Shown: piece by piece, positions 42,977 through 57,401 of the stretch | How positions within the stretch are numbered: the first letter of the stretch is position 1 | Layout of the letters: each line of letters starts with the position of its first letter | Source of the DNA: Alloascoidea africana | Lineage: Eukaryota > Ascomycota > Alloascoideomycetes > Alloascoideales > Alloascoideaceae | NCBI GenBank assembly: GCA_030581615.1 | Contig: JAKTTT010000030.1 | Span: forward strand, 186,001 to 250,000 | Direction: 5' to 3' | DNA: 64,000 bases | Notes under the pieces: model-generated | The model's database searches: none | What the model saw: only the letters and a program-made list of their open reading frames with translations | Told to the model about the DNA's origin: nothing | Position numbers and translations under genes: made by a program

Positions 42977-43472
42977 CCTGTCGTGAGTTGAGTTAGAACA
43001 GTCCAAGGTGATGCTGGTGGTGAGAAGAGAAGATCTGAACTGAGTTTACACAGATGCCAGACTACGAAGAAACAACCACCAACTCGAAACATTGCCCACC
43101 ACAACCATTGAAATCGCCTTAAAACCAATCATAACAGCTTCCAAATCGAGGCAAATCCCTAACAAACTAGTATACTATATTCTCTATTCGAGGAAACGTC
43201 GAAACTCATCCTTTATTGTTATCGTCACGTGTTCTACATATGCTCTGATGTCATGTTCAATTCTTGTGTCTTGAAAGAACGCGAGCTTTTCGTTCACTCT
43301 TGAGTGCTACTTGTTGTTTTATTTGTGTCTCGAAACATGTGTCGCGCTTAAGCATAGTACAATAACTTCCTGGTTTCTATAGGCATTTTGATAGATAAAT
43401 CCAGAAATCGCGATAAATCGCAAGTTACACCCACACTTCCTAACTTCCTATCGATGCTCTTCGAAACAGCCC
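42977..43472. promoter_or_regulatory. Divergent promoter of VPS55 and CDT1 with CGCG elements
   Basis: The 0.5 kb between the two starts contains ACGCG (43279-43283) and further CGCG cores at 43343-43346 and 43409-43412 in otherwise AT-rich DNA. ACGCG is the core of the MBF (MCB) site that turns on S-phase genes at G1/S; CDT1 is an expected target. The VPS55 side starts with a probable 3' splice site of a leader intron at ~42977. Confidence 0.4.
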
Positions 43473-44624
43473 ATGATAGCGAAAAATGTTAGTGGTCCAC
43501 AGCTTGCGGATCCAAAAGAACCATTTTATATGACTGACTCCACGGTCAAACTCGAAGACCCTGCTTCAATAAAGACCGAAGCTGTAGAAGAAGAGACTCT
43601 ACCGTTACCTGATCCCATTCCTGAAGCCTTTAAACCTACGTTTGACCTGTTCTTGAAACTGTTTTCTGCGTGTGAGAATGTTCTGCTACTTCATTATTCC
43701 AACAGAACCTCTGCCTTGTCATTCGAGAATCTCCGATCACAAGTTGAAAATCTGAGTCACCGACAACTTGGACTGAGCCGTCTCCAACAATTGCTAACGA
43801 TATGGCCAGAGTGCTACGTTGTGAAGCTTGAAACAAGAAGAGGTCCAAGAGATTATACTATTTCTATACCCGATTTTACAAGTGGAGAGCATTTTGCACA
43901 AAGCTTAAAGGAAAGAAAGTTGCATTTCACTAAAAATCTTTTGAAGCATGCTACCGAGGACAAGATTGAGATACCACTCTTTGATCTATCAAGCTGTAAA
44001 GGAAGTTCCAAGAAACGACATGCAGATTCAACCTTGACATCTTCGAGGGCAAAACTGTTGAAGAACGATGTGAAAAAGTTTTCCTGGAAGAGCCAGGCCC
44101 AAGAAGTGAAGCAGTCCCAGACAGAAACCAATAAGAAACTGTCATTACTTGAAAGAGTAAGATACATTCGAAAATCATGAACCATGTTTTCGCATATACT
44201 GACAAGATAAACAGATTCGTCTTAAAGAGAAGGCAAAAAAGGAACGGAAGATAGAATCTCCTCAAGAAACTTATGACAAGTTTTTATTGGGCAAGCTTGT
44301 TCAAGTGGTCCAGATAATGCATAGGTGAGTTCAATTTTCAGCTTGCTGACCAGGCTATAACTAACATGTGTTTATAGTCTACAAACGGTTGACAAATCTC
44401 CGTCATTTTCCCTCAAAACACTGAAAACTAGAATCATCGAAAGCATGGCTGCCAGCATCAGTCCAAAAGAAGCAGAAGACCTGGTAAGGAAAGCAGCCGA
44501 GGCTTGTCCTCTGTATGTGAAACTTATCAATGTGGGCGGCATTACCGCGGTCAAATTATCAACGCAACTCAGTCTGGAAGAGATTTTGAACCAAGCGCGC
44601 AACTACTCAAAAGTTAGCACGTAA
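43473..44624 (+). CDS. CDT1: DNA replication licensing factor Cdt1, three exons
   Basis: Exons 43473-44156, 44215-44324 and 44378-44624; introns of 58 and 53 nt with donors GTAAGA and GTGAGT, a TACTGAC-like and a CTAAC branch, and acceptors ACAG and ATAG. The joined frame gives 346 residues. The middle winged-helix domain (~50-150) carries the Cdt1 motif 'LSRLQQLLTIWPECYVV'. The junction of exons 1 and 2 rebuilds 'SLLERIRLKEKAKKE', the start of the C-terminal MCM-binding winged-helix domain that ends in exon 3. Cdt1 (Tah11 in S. cerevisiae) brings the MCM2-7 hexamer to ORC and Cdc6 on origins in G1. Its partner gene MCM3 lies 100 bases downstream in the opposite direction. It is shorter than S. 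pombe Cdt1 (444) and S. cerevisiae Tah11 (604). Confidence 0.88.
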
Positions 44625-44724
44625 AAGATACTTATGTCCAATCATTTTCTATTCCAAAATTACACACTGCTAGAAAAAACTAAAATACATTCATATCAAA
44701 AAGGGCATCCTCATAATCAAACTC

Positions 44725-47434
<2,710 letters not shown>

Positions 47435-47961
47435 CTTTTACGCAGGGGCAAAAAAATAAATAAATTAACCAAAGATATTAGAAAAACAAATGATGTTTGT
47501 TTGTGCTGGTGCCAGACGTTGAAGAGAAGTGAGTTTGGAAGAAGTTGGAAAGCTGTTCATACGCCCAACTTTCCGACGCGAACTTGATTTCCTAATCGGG
47601 AAGAAGCAACAGAAAAGAAACGCGAAATTGATTTTTCGCGCACCTTCCGTTTCGGGAAACCTAATGTTAAAGCATCTTATGGGGGAAAATGGGATTACGT
47701 CTCATTGCTCCAAGATCACTCCGTTAAACAGTAGCCGAATCCAAGAGTATAAAGAAAAAATATGTGCACCGTTTTTATTGATTGTGTACCTGCTTAGTCG
47801 CGAGAATACACTACAGAAGAAAAATGAATCATTTATATTGCAAAAAACCCTTAAGAAAGCTAATCTTCGTCATCATCATCGTCAATCCTAGCTTTACACC
47901 AATTTTTTGAAGTTATTTAAACCATACCACATTAAAGAAAAGTAAGTAAACAAGAAAGTAT
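47435..47961 (-). promoter_or_regulatory. MCM3 promoter with clustered CGCGAAA/ACGCG elements
   Basis: Upstream of MCM3 the sequence has ACGCG at 47576-47580, CGCGAAA at 47621-47627 (+) and CGCGAAAA on the minus strand at 47633-47640. They lie ~140-205 bases before the ATG. CRCGAAA is the SBF (SCB) site and ACGCG the MBF (MCB) core, so periodic G1/S expression is expected. A 120-codon + frame at 47529-47891 begins at GTG, overlaps these sites and is not considered a gene. Confidence 0.5.
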
Positions 47962-49722
47962 TCACAGATGTCGAATATAACGTCTTTTCAACCCACGAGA
48001 AAAGTCCGCAATTAAAGTCTCTCCTCCCATAGCCGCTGAAGCTATCCTTCTCTGATCTGCACAAACTGAAAGTATAGGGCTTGAATGCCAGTTTGCGTAC
48101 TCTACAATCATCTTCTCGGTCTTCAGATCCCAGACTTTCACTGTGCAATCATAACCTCCAGACACAATTAATGTGCCTGAAATACACAAGTCTCTTACCA
48201 ACCCAGAGTGCCCAGATAACATGCAAAGGCATTTCTTCGTGCTGAGCTTCCACACTGAAATTTTACTGTTGTTATCCCCAATCGCCATGTACTCGCCAGT
48301 ACTGCTCACCGCAATACAAGCAAGACCCCGAAGATGTCCTCTATATTCGTGCAACATCTCAAAAGTGTAAAAATCCCATGATCTGGCAATAGCATCTCCA
48401 CCAGCACTGTATATGATGCCATTATGGATGCATATACTATTGACGGGTCCCCTATGAGCACGCATCTCTTGAATGAGCCTTATGCTTTCATTCGCCTTGC
48501 TTTCCGAGCGGATAAGATCAAGATCGTACTCCCAAATCCTTATAAACCCATCTTTATAACATGCCAGGATTCTATTGAAGCTGATTGCAACCCCAAGTAC
48601 CCCCTGAGTGTGTCCAGCTCGGGGGTTTGTTCCATGTAGTTGAATAAGAGGTTTCCAACTGGAGACCTTCCACACAATACACGATCCATCACTTGAGCCC
48701 GATACCATAATGTCATTATTTATGGCAACGCAAAGAACACTCCCCGCGTGATACTGGAAGTCTGTAGTAGCCGTACCATTGGTGTGGCCCTCAGAGCTTT
48801 CCACGCTCAGACCCAGTATATACGGATTTGTCTTTCCCAAGATGCTAATCTCTTTTAGGGTATCTGAATCCCATATTCGTATGGATCGATCCCGTGAGCC
48901 AGTGATAATCCACTTTCGAAAAAACTTGACGCAGTAAATGGTATCCAAATGCCCCACAAGTCTGTCTTTTTTGTAATGATTTCTCTTCCAGTTCTGCTCC
49001 AGAAGCTTTCTCTGCTGATAGAGCTCGCACCATGAATCAACCGTAGTGCTGAGCTTGGGGGGTTGCCATTGTGTCTGATATTGGTAAATCCTGCGCCACA
49101 AGTAGTTGTCATCTATGATAACTTTCCATCGTTTACACACAAGCCGGCATTTGACGAGATTTTCGACTGATAGATTGCATAGTATGCCCACTGCTATCTC
49201 TTGCGGAAAGAAAAGAGTGAAATCTGTAGTTTTGCTGGTCAAGTATTTAGGCATTAGTACCTCTATCAAAAAGTTGAAAATGGTGACTGCTGAGACATAA
49301 ACCGAAATTAAATCTTCTCACCTGGACGACATCAGCTCATTTAGTTTCTGATTTTGCACAATAAGCCCCTTAGTTTCTTCCTCAGTTCTGCCAGTCCTTG
49401 CACCAGAAACAAACTCTTCCATCGTTTCTGTTGTCCCCGAGTCCGCCCTCTCCCGAGATCGAGGTGTATCAAATGTGGAAACTAGATTCATAGTTTTCTG
49501 TCCCAAATATGTCACCTTGAACTCGTGGGGAATCGTAAATTCGTCATTCGTTAGTTGCGAAGAGAGTCCAGTGTTGGCCACGAGAGAGTCCTGCCCGCCT
49601 CTTGGACCTTGGGTTGAAGGACCTTGGTCAGTAACGTCGTCCGCCTCCGAATCATTATTAGCTGTTGTGTCTGTAGTAAGAGCTGTTCCTAGCTGTGTGA
49701 AAAAACCAAGAAAATCGATCAT
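47962..49722 (-). CDS. F-box/WD40 protein (SCF substrate receptor), two exons
   Basis: Exons 49322-49722 and 47962-49234 with an 87-nt intron (donor GTGAGA, branch TACTAAT, acceptor ACCAG). This is the only acceptor nearby that keeps the phase. The start is the ATG at 49722, giving 557 residues. The first ~130 residues are acidic and Thr/Ser-rich; then comes an F-box (~142-185; 'FPQEIAVGILCNLSVENLVKC' with 'VCKRW' and 'DNYLWRR'), then about seven WD40 repeats from ~225 ('IITGSRDRSIRIWD', 'MVSGSSDGSCIVWK', 'LIVSGGYDCTVKVWD'). Such proteins bind Skp1 through the F-box and phosphorylated substrates through the propeller. It is shorter than Cdc4 (779) and Met30 (640) and I cannot equate it with either; S. 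pombe Pof1 or Pof11-type proteins are alternatives. Confidence 0.85.
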
Positions 49723-50068
49723 TCGAGCTCTGCTCACGATGATTCGGTGAAGGTTTGGGAACGATTCAAGTGGGGAGTTTAGAGTGTTGGTGCGTGTGAG
49801 TGGCTTGGGTCTCTATTTGGTCTCTCTCTCTCACAAAACCCAAAACATTTCATAAACTTTACAAGGTTACCACTTTATTATGCTATGAAATTTTAAAGTA
49901 CACCGAAACCAAAAGAGAGATACAATAAATGAGATTGAGTTCTCAAGATATTAGAAAAAAAAACTGATAGTGCTTCCATAAAACGATTTCCACAATCGCA
50001 AACCAAAAAATCAAATGAAAAAAAGAAACTCAAACATGCTCAGTAAATAAATGCGAATGCAGAACTAA
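49723..50068. other. Intergenic region between BCK1 3' end and the F-box gene start
   Basis: 346 bases, holding the F-box gene promoter and the BCK1 3' end. A GTCTCTCTCTC-type run lies at ~49810-49835. No gene is seen. Confidence 0.5.
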
Positions 50069-53000
50069 TCAATGATTAGCTTCATTATTATCTTTCATCT
50101 TTAATAGTTCATCTTTCTTTTGTTTCCCATTAAACCTAATCATTTGTGACAATTTAGTGTTGTTAAAATCAAAACCTGGCGTCTGCTTACAAAAATCATG
50201 ATTCAATAGTTCTTTCGCAGTGGGTCGCTTTTCAGGATCCACTTGAAAACAGTCTGAGATAAAAATTTTCCCTTCAGAGGAGACAAAAGGCTTTGTATCT
50301 TCCGGTATTGGCGGTGCCAATTTCGTTTTGCCAATCTTATAAATAGCTCCAATAGCTTCAAGATTCGACCACGGTCTTCGGCCTGCAAACATTTCCAAAA
50401 CAACACAACCAAGAGACCAAATATCCACTTTTGCACTGTATCCCTGCTTTTCATTATGAACCACATTGTCGATCACTTCGGGTGCCATCCAAAAAATCGT
50501 TCCTTGCATGGACATTTCGGCATCGTTCACGTAGATGTTCTGACTACGCTTTGAAATGCCAAAGTCGTTGATCTTGACAACGCCATCCAAATCAATTAGT
50601 AAATTGTCGGCTTTCAAATCACGGTGTAGTATACCACAGGAGTGCAGATATGACAAACCTTCCAGCGTTTGAAGTGTGATGAACCGAATTACAGGCTCTT
50701 CAAATCTCCCGTGCATTCTAATACAGGAGCCAACCGATCCGCCAGGGACGTATTCCAAAAACAAGCTGATCTCTTTTTTATTTTCTTCAAATCCCAGATA
50801 CTGGACAACGTTTAGATGGTCCAAATCTTTTAACGTCGAAACCTCAGAATGAAGAGCACTAATCACTTCCTGAGCATGTTGACTTGGACCTCCTCGCGGA
50901 ATATCAACTTGCTTCACTGCAATCATTTCTCCGGTTGTAACGTTCAGCGCAAGGTAGACACGACCAAATGTTCCCTTTCCGATAAGTTCACCCTTGACCC
51001 AGGCAAACTGTCTGTATCCACCTCTCCCATTTCGAAGTTTGTTAACATAGCCTTTCCTAATTTCTCTCGGCGTCACCTCAACTACTTTTTGCCCCCACAT
51101 TTTGGTACTCATCCGTCGGACCAAAACATTGCTGCCTTTATCCTGAATTCCCGATCTTCTTTGAGCACTCATTCGAGAAAATCTCTTGTGAGTTTCGCTT
51201 GCTTCTCGAGCCACAGCACGAATTGTCTTCATTCTCCTAACTCCAGCACCTGAGTTAGATTTCGGTTTAGGCTTTTCAGGTACCCTTGGTCTCTCATTCG
51301 AAGGCGCCACCGGTAAAGGTGTCGGTACTGGAGTGGGGATAGACGCTGTGGTTGCGGGTACTTGAATAGGATTTGGAATTGGTTTTGTTGTTCCAATTGG
51401 GGAATTTGTCGAGCTGGCTGGATTTTCGGCGATTGGGGAGGCAGGAGGAGACCCGCCAGAGACGTCAAGTATTGGTTTATCAAGATCAGTATTGGGGAAA
51501 AACACCTCAAGATTATCGTAAACGACATCTGCGGAGGGTCTAACAGTCCAAGAATCTTTTCTGCCCGGAACGCTGGTTTGGTCATCACCATTTCTGTTCC
51601 CATCATCGATGGCACTATCAGAGCTGCTGGTAGAGCTCGTCATAGCATTTGATTTTAATGGTGAGGATATCTTTGGAGGCTTCTTTGCCCATAATCCATC
51701 ATCAGAGTCATCACCCGAGTCATCCTCTTCTTCCAAAGTGGGTACACCTTCAAAAGAAATTTCATTTTCTTTAAACTTGTCTTCGCTGTTATGTGAAGAT
51801 GCTATTGAATGAGCACTTGCTATAGACTGTGATCGGGCCAGTGACCTAGAAATCGAAATTTGCCTCCGCAGTTTATCATCAAGCTTGTTTGGGAAACTGG
51901 TCTTGCTACTGATTGAGCTTGGGGAAGAAGTGCCAGACAAGTTGGGGAATTTCGTAGGCTCACCCACGCGGCTCATAGAAACAGCTAGAGACGCATTGGA
52001 TTGCTTTTCCGAGACCTGATAGTGATGTGGTGATCGTTCGCCGTCTATAGAGCCTGGGGTTTGGTAAATAGAGGAGGAGCCCTTTCTATCGATAAATTGG
52101 GACCTAGAAGATTGGGGTTCCACTCCTAAACGCGGGGATTGCTTCTTGAAGCCATCTGTCATGCCAACAGCAGAATACTGAGAGTTTCGGTTGTCTGTAG
52201 AATACTGAGAGTTGGGTCTTGAAGCGACAAATCCACTATCGCCCAAATATGACATTGCCTTTGGATTTCTCTCATGAATAAAACTCGATCTTCTTATGGT
52301 GTGTGTTAATTTCAAGCTAGTCGCGCCTCTTGATTCCTTAGCATTAAAAGGGCCCGAGGAGGAAGAAGAAGAAGAAGAAGAAGATATCGGTGGGGGCGGC
52401 GCAGTTCTCTTTGCCACAAGTCCAACCGTCATATTCTTTGATCTTTCATAAGGAGACTCTCTTCGTTTGTCGAAATCTATAACGTGCTTTTCAGACTTGA
52501 TTACTCTGAAAGGCACTGGGGAAGGTTTGGAAGAGAGATGAGCATTTCTCAATGCTGATGCTGTAGATATAGTGGCAGATGAGGTCATCGACGACGTGTC
52601 TGCTATGCTGGCGGGTTTAGATGATGCTAAATTTGGGTTTCTCACTCTTTCCTGCTGCTGCTGCTGCTGTTGCTCATAGTCATACTCCTTTGGTGGCACA
52701 ACATTTAGAGCCTCGCTGTGTGACTGCATACCAGGCTTAAGCGATGACTTGGACCTTGTCCATCCTTGGACTTGCTGTGGCGGGGTGTACTCATTGGGAC
52801 TTTTGTTTGGCTTCGAGTCGGACCGAATGTTCTTGCTCAATGTTGTTGGATTAGCAGGATTCAGAGGAGAAGGCGAAGGCTCCGGGACCGGGGCCTTGAA
52901 GCTTAAATTAGTATTCGAGTTCCTCGACGTCACTCTATGCTGCGGTCTGATGGCATTAAAGTTGGGATCGTTCATAACGCTTTCCACATTGCCAGCGTTT

Positions 53001-56000
53001 GTGGGACTTTTGTTGTAGAGGTACTGTGGGGTTGGTGGCCAATTGTCCACGGACGAGTGTGAATTGCTAGAAGAAAAAGTACCACTCTGTGGATCAGCAT
53101 TGGCTCGTTGTTCCGAGGCTGTTAAATCATCAGTATTTTCATCATTGGTATCCAGTTTGGTGGTGACTGGAAGAGGAGATGCCGCTTCCAATTCGTTAAT
53201 AGTCGTATTAAGCATTGTGGTAACTGGATCTTCAGAATCATTAGGATCCAACAGGGGACCAAACAAACTTTGAGTATCACCTTCATGTTTTATGAATATT
53301 TTGGCGGTTGAATAATTATCCAATAAGAATTGTAATCGAAACAATTCTTCAAATTGTTCATCGTTGATTGAATCACCTTCAACACAATTGAAATCTGTCA
53401 AATGGAAAGTGACCTGTTTATATCCAAATTCTTCATCTCCTAATTTAAAAGCATTGCAAAAAGCTTGTTTTACAGCAATTGAGTTTTTACAATGTTCAAT
53501 ATCAACGGGACAAAAAGTCCGGTTATTTCTCGTTACCAATACGTTCAGCTGTTTCAAATCCTTGTTAAACATTCTTTTCGGTTTAAGAGATTCATCAGGT
53601 ATAAAAAACGGTTGAGTATTTGGACAGGTATGATGACTATTTTGATAAAATGAATTGGGTGTGGCGGCATTTGAATTTAGTAAAGTACTTGCAGAACTTT
53701 TGGAAGATGCGATATAGCTCCGTACACTTTCGATCGATGCTTTTGTTTGTAACAAAGGTTGTAGAATGGGGCTTATTGGTGATTCCTAGATGTGTGTTAG
53801 TGGTGGTTTCAAAGAAAAAAAAAAAGTTCGAGGGAACTCTCTTAAAAGAAAACTTACAAATACAGGACTCTTCTTTGACGGATGATCTTCACGTTTATGT
53901 TTATTATTCTTCATAATTTTTTGCAAAAGCCCCTTCTTGGGCAAATCTTGTTGGATCTGCTGTTGGAATGGTTGTTGATATTGCTGTGTTGGCGAGGTGG
54001 AAAAGTTGTTATCGAGGTTCGGGTTCGATGGCATCGTCACTATCCCGGATCCATTTCCATTCAACAGATGTTTCATCATTGCATTTGATGTTGGCGCCGC
54101 CACACTGTTGGAACTGGCCAGAGTTGTGGATGAAGAGTTTGAGCTGGTTGGGTCAACTGGAGGGAATTGTTGATGAGTTTCGGGGTGACTATGTATCTGT
54201 TGTTGAAAGTTTTGAGACGGTTCAGACGGCGGCGGCTCAACTGTGCCTTGGGATTGAGACTTTTCTAATTCGCTCGAATTTGCCTTGACGGTTAATGTTG
54301 TCAAAGAACCAAATGAACTTGACTTGCGATGGTGTTTTTCACCAGTGTAAGGCGTCGTCGTATTACTATTATGATCGGATCCTACGGACTGTAATTGAGT
54401 TAATGATGGCTAATGTTCAAACAAGAGTTAGAATATTATTTTGGAGGGGGGGTCCTGCAGTACTCAAGGTAGTTTAAAAGACTATTTCAAAAGTCTTCGA
54501 GAAAAGAAGGTGAAAAAGGAAGGCAAGGGGAGAAAAAAATGGAAGGGCAAAAATCCTTGTGGCTTATAATCAAATAAACAAATGGAAATTAATAATGCAA
54601 TCATACATACACGATGTAACCCAGACGATTTGGTGTTTGCGTTTGGATCAGGTTTTGCCTCGGGTTTGCCGATAGAACTGACGGTTTGCACCTCTGAACC
54701 TGCCAAAGTTCTTTCGATTAGAGTAGGGTCTGATTTTGATCTTATATGGCGCGTCCTACTAATCGAATCTTGGGACACTATGGAGGCAGAAGGTTCGGAT
54801 TTTGCGTGAATTTTGGAATCACTAATTTGGTTTCGATCATTCACAACAGTTTCCCCCGTGTTGTTGTTGTTGTTGTTGTTGTTGGCGCCAAAGGGGAAAC
54901 CAGAGACTCCAGAAAGGGACTTGTTTAAAGTTTTTCGAAGTAAATGGATGAATCGAGAAGGAGTAGAATCATTATCGACAGAACCACCACCACCACCACC
55001 ACCAATCGCACTATTGAGCAATTGAGGAAGACATTTTTTGAAACTCTGATAATTAGTAAGGCTTAGGAATTTCGTGTTGACTATATTCTCCTGTTTAAAA
55101 CTCTCAATCCAGTCCTCACTGAACTTGTTCCCTCTCAACCATGTCGTTACGCGATCTTCGGTCCATTCGCGTGGGTTATTTGCATCGAATGGAACAACAA
55201 TTGGAGAGAAAACTTCTTGGGGTAAAGGTGCAGATGACAATCTTCTCCCATCTCTATATCGGTTTAATTGGGATTCTGTATTTGAAGCAATAAAGCTAAA
55301 TTTGTTAGGTTGAGAATCTGTATCAGCATCTATCGAAGGTAGAATCTTTTGTGAAGTTAGAAGCCAATCATCACCCAGTTCAAACTTGCCAAAGCTCAAT
55401 CTCATCGAATTTCTGTTATCCTTTTCGCTTCCTGAACCGCTCGGTGGGGCGATGATGGTCTCTGTTCGAGAAAAAGTGGTTGAAGCAGGTGGAGATCTTC
55501 CCAACAATGGCGACGACGCATTAATCTCTGAATGGGAAGGTAAAGGTGATGAGCTTGGATTGGATTGGGGGGACAATGGAGCACTGTGTTTGCGTAAACG
55601 TCTCTTGTTGGAAGAAGATGGTGGTGTTTCAACAAAGTTAAACCCTTCATTCGCATCCCTGGGGATTGAATCCCTGGTGATTGAATCGTGAGGGCTGCCT
55701 GTGATGGGCGGTGCGGAAGATGGACCAGGACTAAAGTTCCCTTCATAGTTTCTTCTTTCTCTTAGATTCGAAGAGTAGTTTGTATCACCAGGTTGTAAAA
55801 AAATTCCACGGGGGACATTTGACTTTTGAGAAATTTCATGGCTAAAACTGCTTGCGCGTGAACCTCTAATTATTAGTCTTTCATTTTTGGGTTGGGGTCT
55901 TTCTTCATCTTTGCGAGACTGCTGCGATTGTTGGCCATATCCGTGGAACGAGTAGTAATCCTGGGGCTGGGGGGATGATGGAGGAGATGATGATGCCATA

Positions 56001-57145
56001 GTACTGGAGAACTCTGCCATTCCAGCGTTTGGGGATCTAAATGAGAGCTCTCTAATTTGATCCGATGCTTCCAATTCTTCTTCTCTACTTAGTCTCTGGG
56101 CACTTCCTCGAGATGAAGCAGCGGTATCCGATTGTGGTATAGGCACAGCAGGCACAGCAGGTGCTCGTTGGTTGTATAGAGCACTGGAGAACTGTTTTGG
56201 TCGGTAGTTATGAGGAGATCTGGGACTAGGCGCCAGGGGCAGGGACGAATTACTGGATCTTAGCTGGTTGTAGTTCGGGTTGGCCTTGGCCGCCGCACCG
56301 GCATTTTGCTGGGACAGGATGGGCGGAGTAATCTGGGTCTTTGGAGCCGGAGGAGCACTTTGCTGGTTGATATCTTCAGGTCCAGGTCCAGAAATGTTTG
56401 ATGGAGCAGAAGAGTAAGGGAGATAGCCACCAACAGCATGTTTGCCAAACAAGACATTCCCGCTGGCGGATCTCGCCCCGGGGGTTCTCATATGGGTGAA
56501 GCCGCTAAGATTGTTGCCCGTAGGGTTGAATCTGGCAGCGTCGTCGACCGAATTGAAGGTGTGGGAAAAGCTGTGGTGGTTCGAGTTCAGTCTGGGGTCC
56601 GAATGATCCTGGAGAGGTGAAGAATACGAGCTGGAATTGAGATTGTGCAACACTCTCGAGCCCAGACCGCGGCTGCCGGACGAAGCAGGAGATGAGGACA
56701 GAATTAAAGTGGAAGAAGAGGACGAGGAAGAAGAAGCGGTAGCAGCAGTGGCAGGTCTTTTGAAGGCCCGTTCATTTTGAGTGGTGGTGATGATCCCGTC
56801 TTCCAGGGACACCCAATTCTCGTTGACGGAGCTGGCAGTATTGGGAGACCTGCTCTGGATGGACATCATGTCGTCGTCTGGCATGTCCATTATGTAGCAA
56901 CTGGCAGCCCGTTCTCCTCCAGGGTAGGGACCTGGGCCTGGGCCTGGGCCGGATCCTGGGCCTGAGGCCTTCGGCATGGCCATGGTAGGGTATGGCGAGG
57001 CGTTGCGGCCCCTGTGTTTGATCATGGAGATGTCGTCCCTGTTGTTGTTCGAGAGGACCGGGAACTCCTCCAGCAGGAAGTTGGGAAGGCCTCTGCCGTA
57101 CTTGTCGTCGTCCCTGGCCTGTCTCGAGGCATGGCGTCGGGGCAT
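50069..57145 (-). CDS. BCK1: Bck1-type MAP kinase kinase kinase of the cell-wall integrity pathway, three exons
   Basis: Exons 54611-57145, 53858-54388 and 50069-53785. Introns are 222 nt (GTATGT...TTACAG) and 72 nt (GTAAGT...CTAACACACATCTAG), and both junctions are in phase 0. The result is ~2260 residues, much longer than S. cerevisiae Bck1 (1478). There is a SAM domain at ~655-710 ('EWTEDRVTTWLRGNKF'), a Ras-association-like fold at the start of exon 3, long Ser/Pro/Gln-rich linkers, and a C-terminal kinase (~1950-2220) with GKGTFG, AVK, HRDLKADN, DFG and APE all intact. Bck1 is activated by Pkc1 and phosphorylates the MEKs Mkk1/2. The ATG at 57145 is preferred: the open frame runs on to 57403, but those residues are Arg-rich with no family character and would overlap CTI6. 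Confidence 0.88.
52652..52675 (-). repeat. CAG/CAA trinucleotide run encoding polyglutamine in BCK1
   Basis: A short coding microsatellite of CTG units on the + strand, read as glutamine codons in BCK1 exon 3. Such runs vary in length between strains. A second coding run (GAA units near 52362-52383) gives polyserine. Confidence 0.75.
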
Positions 57146-57401
57146 GGGGCTGGTATGCTGGTGAAGATACTGCTGGTGGTGCTGGAGCTGGAGTCCCCGG
57201 ACAGCCCCCGGCAGCCCCCGGCGTACATCTGGGCACGCGCGCACGCCTGGGCACGCTGCTCCTCTCCCTTTTCTCCTGAAAGCTCTGAAACGAAGCTTCT
57301 CAGTCCGTTGGCGATAGACCGTTGAGACTGCTACTTTCCCGTACCAGCGCTCTCTCCCAGAACCCCCCTTCTTCTTCTTTTGTCGCATCTGTCTCCGGCG
57401 C

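Noticed and set aside
47529-47891. 120-codon + frame in the MCM3 promoter
   Set aside because: Starts at GTG, overlaps the CGCGAAA cluster and has no domain.
53858-57145. SAM-domain ORF, middle ORF and kinase ORF as three separate genes
   Set aside because: Good donor, branch and acceptor signals join them in phase, the middle ORF has no ATG start, and SAM plus kinase is the known Bck1 layout.
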